Virus record (IMG/VR): IMGVR_UViG_3300007538_000049
Span: 1 to 44,883 of that record
DNA: 44,883 nt
Direction: 5' to 3' (one strand)
Origin: a virus
The notes under the pieces are model-generated. The model was not told where the DNA came from, ran no database searches, and worked only from the letters and a program-made list of their open reading frames with translations. This document shows, one piece after another, positions 41,615-44,883 of the stretch. Each line of letters begins with the position of its first letter. Position 1 is the first letter of the stretch. Both the position numbers and the translations under genes were made by a program.

Positions 41615-43243
41615 TTATCGTCTATAGTGCCTTTGCATTTCTAGCATTCTAGCGTATTCTACGTCGTCTTTGCCCATTGATCTTAATTTGTTCATTGCGT
41701 ATGCCCCAACTCCTATTGCTGCTCCTGCTGCAGCTACTCTAAGGTTGTTGGATCCTCTTATGCCTGATGCTACTGCGCTAGACATTCTTGCTCCGTCTTG
41801 TACACCACTTCTAGTGGCTCTAGAAGCTGCAGCTTTTTTTGCGGCGGCTTGAGCTGCGGCTGGTGTTGGTTTTGGCCTAGGAGCCCTTTGTGTGGCATCT
41901 ACAATGGCATCTTTGCCAGCTTGAGTTACTCTGGCTGCAGGGGTATCTACTGGTTTAGCTTTTGTTTTTCTTTCTGGCCCTGATAGTTCTACTGTTTCTC
42001 CAATTTTAATGACAGGCTCTTTTTTATAAGGAGTGCCACTTCGTCTCCTTCCTTCTTGATCAAACCTTTCCCTTGCTCGTTCGGTAAGTTCAGGAGTATC
42101 CATATTTTTAACAGACTCTACGAAATCTTCGTCTGTGCCAGCAAATCTTGCAAAGTCATCATCTGTTGGCATAGGAGGAATATCTTCTGGTCCTATCTTT
42201 TGTCCGGTTACTCTTGCAGAGATTTCGTCATCTGATGGCTTTGCTGGTGCACTGGTTTGCCTAGGCTTAGGTTTAGGTTTAGGCTCTGGTGCAGGAGCTG
42301 GTGCAGGAGCTGGTGCAGGAGGGACTGGAGTACGAGTTTGTGGAACACCTGACTGTTCAATCACGTCATCAATAGTGTTATACGGGCTTACATAGCCCTC
42401 TTTACCGCGCAGCGCCTCACCTAGTTCTGGATACTCTTGAGTCATCCTTTGTAGTTCTTCTGCAGTTTCTGGAAATATTTCTCCTGTTTGAGCCATATGT
42501 AATTTGTCTGGACCCAAGGTTCCTCTTTTGCGAGCGTCAACCATTGAGTCTGCATCCCATCCCCCATCAGCTATTTTAGTTAGGTCGTCAAAATCTTCTG
42601 GAAGATAATCAGTGGTAAATCTACCAATTGTCTTTTGAGATATCTTACTATTTTTAGCGGCTTTATCTTGTGGCATTCCAGGTATAATGTCGTCAGCATC
42701 TTGCAAAATATCACCAAACTGAGACTCTAAAATTTTTATAGTTTTATCTCTACGCTCTATTTGACCAGCATAAAAGGTTAGCTCTCTACCAGAACCATAT
42801 TGAGTTACATCACCTTTAAATAAAAGACCTTGAGCATTAGCTTGCTCGTAAAAATCTAACTGTCGAAAAATGTCAGTGGCACCAGATGAGCCATCCATCA
42901 TTTGTCTAAGATCAGTAAATTTTCCCATAAATTGCTTTAGCTGAGCGTCATCTAACTGGGTTATATCAGTCCCCATTACATCACTAATTCTTTTTGCAAA
43001 AGTGTTAAATTTATCTTGATTTGAAACTCTCATAGCCGGAGTGGTGTAACCCGATGCAGTTTGCCTACCGTAAACCTCTATTCCAACGTCATCAAGTACT
43101 TTTTGCATTGTAGAATCTCTTACAAATCCAGCATGCAATTTCCATCCATGATTTATATTTATTTGGTTAGGTTTTGCCCCGTAAACCATGTTTCCGTAAA
43201 CATTAGCCACACCTTGGCTTGAGCTTCTGAGTTCCAACGGCAT
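41615..43243 (-). CDS. Large Pro/Ala-rich protein, probable virion component
   Basis: This protein has 542 residues; the ATG at 43243 follows AAGGTGAT, and an in-frame GTG at 43249 is possible. The N-terminal domain (about 1-225) has GWKLHAGFVRDSTMQKVL near residue 33. A linker of A-P repeats and K-P repeats covers about 305-330. A Lys/Ala-rich region follows, then a glycine-rich hydrophobic AAAGAAIGVGAYAM segment before the basic end. It could be an internal virion or injected protein. No enzyme motif is certain. It begins the minus-strand operon at a motif copy near 43273. Confidence 0.6.
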   Translation of the reverse strand: MPLELRSSSQGVANVYGNMVYGAKPNQININHGWKLHAGFVRDSTMQKVLDDVGIEVYGRQTASGYTTPAMRVSNQDKFNTFAKRISDVMGTDITQLDDAQLKQFMGKFTDLRQMMDGSSGATDIFRQLDFYEQANAQGLLFKGDVTQYGSGRELTFYAGQIERRDKTIKILESQFGDILQDADDIIPGMPQDKAAKNSKISQKTIGRFTTDYLPEDFDDLTKIADGGWDADSMVDARKRGTLGPDKLHMAQTGEIFPETAEELQRMTQEYPELGEALRGKEGYVSPYNTIDDVIEQSGVPQTRTPVPPAPAPAPAPAPEPKPKPKPRQTSAPAKPSDDEISARVTGQKIGPEDIPPMPTDDDFARFAGTDEDFVESVKNMDTPELTERARERFDQEGRRRSGTPYKKEPVIKIGETVELSGPERKTKAKPVDTPAARVTQAGKDAIVDATQRAPRPKPTPAAAQAAAKKAAASRATRSGVQDGARMSSAVASGIRGSNNLRVAAAGAAIGVGAYAMNKLRSMGKDDVEYARMLEMQRHYRR

Positions 43244-43272
43244 AATCACCTTCTATTGTTAGAGATATAGAG

Positions 43273-43282
43273 TAATAGTAAC
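43273..43282 (-). promoter_or_regulatory. GTTACTATTA promoter-like motif for the minus-strand operon
   Basis: Read on the minus strand as GTTACTATTACTC, 30 bases before the ATG at 43243. Together with the plus-strand copy at 43340 it forms a divergent pair, as at 6131/6179. Confidence 0.5.
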
Positions 43283-43300
43283 TCTGTTATTGATAGATTC

Positions 43301-43327
43301 CGTAATCTAGGGCTCTAGCTAAAAAAA
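43301..43327 (+). repeat. 27-base direct repeat, left copy
   Basis: CGTAATCTAGGGCTCTAGCT followed by A7 lies before the gene at 43380. It matches the right copy at 43780-43806 at 23 of 27 positions. The two flank a single small gene. Confidence 0.65.
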
Positions 43328-43339
43328 TATAGAAACATA

Positions 43340-43348
43340 GTTACTATC
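43340..43348 (+). promoter_or_regulatory. GTTACTATC promoter-like motif
   Basis: GTTACTATCTTAAC, 32 bases before the ATG at 43380; AAGGAGG follows. Confidence 0.5.
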
Positions 43349-43379
43349 TTAACAGGATATATATAAGGAGGTTGCCATC

Positions 43380-43784
43380 ATGGCATTAATAAATGCGTCA
43401 AATAGCACTGCGCGACCTGCGTCGCAAAAACCAGCACCTGCACAAAGTGGCACTACTACACCTAAGCTTTATGATCATGACCGTCCAAGAGGTCATTTTA
43501 CAGAAGCTACTAGGATATTTACATTAAGTGGTTCCAGTGAGCAAGCAGTGTCTGGTGCAGCTATTTTCATGGGCCTGGATGTTAATGATGATGATTCAGG
43601 TAACGTTCATATCCATATCTATAATGGAACAGATGCTACTGGTGATTTGATTGCCGGAGCTGTACCAGCTAATGGTGACCATGACAGTCACTGGTTTGGG
43701 CCTAATGGCATTTACTGCCCAGATGGAATATATATAGAGGTAGATTCTGGTACACCTAGTGGCTCTATTTTCTATAGAACGTAA
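43380..43784 (+). CDS. Small virion-type beta protein
   Basis: This 134-residue protein starts with a flexible Pro/Ala/Ser arm (MALINASNSTARPASQKPAP) followed by a beta domain (FTLSGSSEQAVSGAAIFMGL, then GNVHIHIYNG, and GIYIEVDSGTPSGSIFYRT). It resembles small head or tail decoration proteins of phages. AAGGAGG is near-ideal. The gene stands alone on the plus strand between minus-strand operons and between two direct repeats, so it may be a mobile cassette. Confidence 0.65.
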   Translation: MALINASNSTARPASQKPAPAQSGTTTPKLYDHDRPRGHFTEATRIFTLSGSSEQAVSGAAIFMGLDVNDDDSGNVHIHIYNGTDATGDLIAGAVPANGDHDSHWFGPNGIYCPDGIYIEVDSGTPSGSIFYRT

Positions 43785-43806
43785 TCTAAGGCTCTACTGA
43801 AAAAAA
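43780..43806 (+). repeat. 27-base direct repeat, right copy
   Basis: CGTAATCTAAGGCTCTACTG followed by A7 includes the stop codon region of the gene at 43380. Partner of the copy at 43301-43327. Confidence 0.65.
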
Positions 43807-43810
43807 GTTT

Positions 43811-43891
43811 TTAAGCACCAGCCCAAATTAAAACAGGTATAGATAATATTAAGGCAAAAAACAATACCGTATAAGGAAATAATTTTTTCAT
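43811..43891 (-). CDS. Possible 26-aa single-helix membrane peptide
   Basis: A minus-strand ATG at 43891 with GAGAG a few bases upstream opens a 26-residue frame, MKKLFPYTVLFFALILSIPV plus six residues, which is one basic end and one hydrophobic helix. Short one-helix peptides are common in phages (for example as lysis or membrane factors). The short length makes this uncertain. Confidence 0.35.
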   Translation of the reverse strand: MKKLFPYTVLFFALILSIPVLIWAGA

Positions 43892-43933
43892 ATTATTAAT
43901 TCTCTCTGAACCTGATTTGCCTTGCTGATCATG

Positions 43934-44137
43934 TCAGTTGTCCCCCTCGTCAATGAGTTCGACGGTCCAGTCCGACAGGTAGAACTTGTTTTCGCCGTAC
44001 CACGGCTTTCCGAGGGTGCACACTTTGATGCCTTTAGGGGTGCGGGCGAGAACGTCCTCAACGGTCAACGGGTTGTCTGGATCATTGGGCTGAACGCACG
44101 GGATGGTGATTGTGAGTTTGATGCTTTTCGTTGCCAT
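43934..44137 (-). CDS. Small unknown protein in a GC-rich patch
   Basis: This 67-residue protein starts MATKSIKLTITIPCVQPNDP and has a VEDVLARTPKGIKVCTLGKP middle. Its DNA is about 53% G+C in the line from 43981 by hand count, while the following line at 44161 has about 33%, so it appears recently acquired. No family recognised; it resembles small actinophage accessory proteins in size and tone only. Confidence 0.6.
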   Translation of the reverse strand: MATKSIKLTITIPCVQPNDPDNPLTVEDVLARTPKGIKVCTLGKPWYGENKFYLSDWTVELIDEGDN

Positions 44138-44148
44138 GTCAGTCGCCC

Positions 44149-44286
44149 TTATTTATCTTCTTTTCTTGCAATTTGTCCTTTATTGTGACATATCCAACAT
44201 ATGTCACTGAAGCTATAGTCCCAAGCTACTTCACATTTTTTACAATACATATTAGGAGCCCAAAGGGGCCATCCGTTGTATTTCAT
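44149..44286 (-). CDS. Hidden 45-aa zinc-ribbon protein
   Basis: A minus-strand ATG at 44286 overlaps the stop of the upstream gene as ATGA. The 45-residue product reads MKYNGWPLWAPNMYCKKCEV, then a second CWIC pair, and ends KEDK. Two C-x2-C pairs 12 residues apart make one clear zinc site. Probable role: small nucleic-acid or protein-binding factor. Confidence 0.65.
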   Translation of the reverse strand: MKYNGWPLWAPNMYCKKCEVAWDYSFSDICWICHNKGQIARKEDK

Positions 44287-44480
44287 AATAAATTAGAAAT
44301 CCAGTCTATTTGAGGAAGGGGCGAGCCCCACATAAGGTCTTCTAAGGCCTCTAATTCGCCGCAGGGTGAGCATATCTCGGTGTTATTATCGGTTCTACTG
44401 AGAGCTCCTATATAGGCTCCTGGAGAGTCGTTATTGGGAACTGCACCATGACACCTTGGGCAAATTAAATTTCTTATCAT
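44283..44480 (-). CDS. Small zinc-finger phage protein
   Basis: This protein has 65 residues from the ATG at 44480, which overlaps the upstream stop (TAATG). It starts MIRNLICPRCHGAVPN, then GAYIGALSRTDNNTEICSPC and GELEALEDL. This CPRC...EICSPCGELEAL pattern is common in small proteins of actinophages. It probably holds one zinc ion; function unknown. Confidence 0.75.
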   Translation of the reverse strand: MIRNLICPRCHGAVPNNDSPGAYIGALSRTDNNTEICSPCGELEALEDLMWGSPLPQIDWISNLL

Positions 44481-44686
44481 TATAAAACTATCCATTCATC
44501 ATAGTTAGGAACAAGACCTAATGTAGAGCCTTCGTCCCAGTTTATATGTACAGTGCCGTAATCATCTATAAAGTTTACGGTACCTTTGTCACCAGATTTT
44601 AAAGTAGTGTACTGATCATCTGTAAATGTTAACTGAATTCTGTCACCAGGCTTTTCTCCAAAAGGACCAATGTTATTTTTAAACAC
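44480..44686 (-). CDS. DUF4314-type small protein
   Basis: This 68-residue protein has a GTG start that overlaps the upstream stop (TAGTG). EKPGDRIQLTFTDDQYTTLK, then GDKGTVNFIDDYGTVHINWD and GSTLGLVPNYDEW, match DUF4314, a small beta-barrel-like domain common in phages and plasmids of Gram-positive bacteria. Function unknown. It supports an actinobacterial or Gram-positive setting. Confidence 0.8.
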   Translation of the reverse strand: MFKNNIGPFGEKPGDRIQLTFTDDQYTTLKSGDKGTVNFIDDYGTVHINWDEGSTLGLVPNYDEWIVL

Positions 44687-44883
44687 TAACTTTCTCCTTC
44701 ATCTAAATATTTAGTAGGATGCTTGTCTCTGTGCTGCTCGCAACCAACAAATTGCCAACCATTGATATCAACTCTGTCGCCGTAATCGCCACAAGTCTCG
44801 CAGATCATTTGTGAAGTTCTTTCAGAAGAAAATATAAGCTTATTAAATATATAATAAGCAGTGTTTTCGTCTGTATCGTCAGG
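44686..44883 (-). CDS. Small Cys-containing protein, partial
   Basis: The frame is open to the window edge on the minus strand, so the N-terminus is missing. The visible part has QMICETCGDYGDRVDINGWQ, then FVGCEQHRDKHPTKY. One C-x2-C pair followed by C and H residues suggests a zinc site. Its TAG overlaps the next GTG, and GAAGGAGAAAG near its end is the next gene's ribosome site. Confidence 0.6.
   Translation of the reverse strand, partial: PDDTDENTAYYIFNKLIFSSERTSQMICETCGDYGDRVDINGWQFVGCEQHRDKHPTKYLDEGES

Noticed and set aside
1264-43348. T4-type late promoter TATAAATA as explanation for the intergenic motif
   Set aside because: The shared core is TTACTATAAT or TTACTATA, and TATAAATA does not recur at the gene starts.
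1-44883. tRNA or rRNA genes
   Set aside because: Gaps between genes are mostly under 100 bases and show no cloverleaf; the longest (31694-31891) is A/T-rich without paired arms.

Overview
The window is a low-GC bacteriophage segment (roughly one third G+C in most stretches). It holds the host-recognition and late accessory part of a larger genome: giant tail-fibre or adhesin genes, a holin-like gene, and an exceptional number of 2-oxoglutarate/Fe(II) (2OG-Fe) oxygenases. No capsid, tail-tube, terminase or replication genes and no tRNAs were recognised. Several independent hints point to an actinobacterial host, possibly a low-GC marine lineage. These are a WhiB-like Cys cluster at 29315-30532, long poly-Thr/Pro linkers in a secreted FN3 protein at 4350-6107, an r1t-like holin, and small DUF4314 and zinc-finger genes of a kind common in actinophages at 44149-44883. 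On the other side, the oxygenases, the VirX1-like halogenase and the DUF6065 genes resemble the accessory cargo of marine cyanophages, so the host call is inference.

Layout. 1-3867 (+): a truncated unknown gene, a GT17-like glycosyltransferase, two small Cys-rich proteins, two 2OG-Fe oxygenases and a glutathione-peroxidase-like protein. 3946-4353: a holin-like gene facing a hidden 55-aa two-helix membrane gene. 4350-6107 (-): a secreted Thr-rich FN3 protein. 6230-18683 (+): three fibre genes (two of them collagen-like), a GT2 glycosyltransferase, a 1477-aa fibre with T-G-[N/D]-[V/L] repeats, and an FN3 protein ending in some twenty F/Y-F-P-P repeats. 18750-31693 (+): dense, overlapping oxygenase cassettes with a DUF6065 gene, a second GPx-like gene, small unknown genes, a TauD/TfdA enzyme, a WhiB-SGNH fusion and a frameshifted small gene. 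31892-36400 (+): three virion-type genes, the last carrying a roughly 800-residue His-rich insertion. 36448-41027 (+): three more oxygenases, a flavin-dependent tryptophan-halogenase-like gene and a second DUF6065 gene. 40989-43243 (-): three genes, including a 543-aa likely virion protein. 43380-43784 (+): a small virion-type protein. 43811-44883 (-): a string of very small genes.

Working model (inference): fifteen oxygenases of the prolyl-hydroxylase/TauD superfamily, two glycosyltransferases and a halogenase sit among fibres rich in collagen-like G-P-T repeats and F/Y-F-P-P repeats. They could form a system that hydroxylates, glycosylates or halogenates the phage's own fibres, or that alters host surface molecules. 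A recurring intergenic motif, GTTACTATAAT or close variants, lies shortly upstream of many transcription units on both strands and is the best candidate for the promoter of this module.
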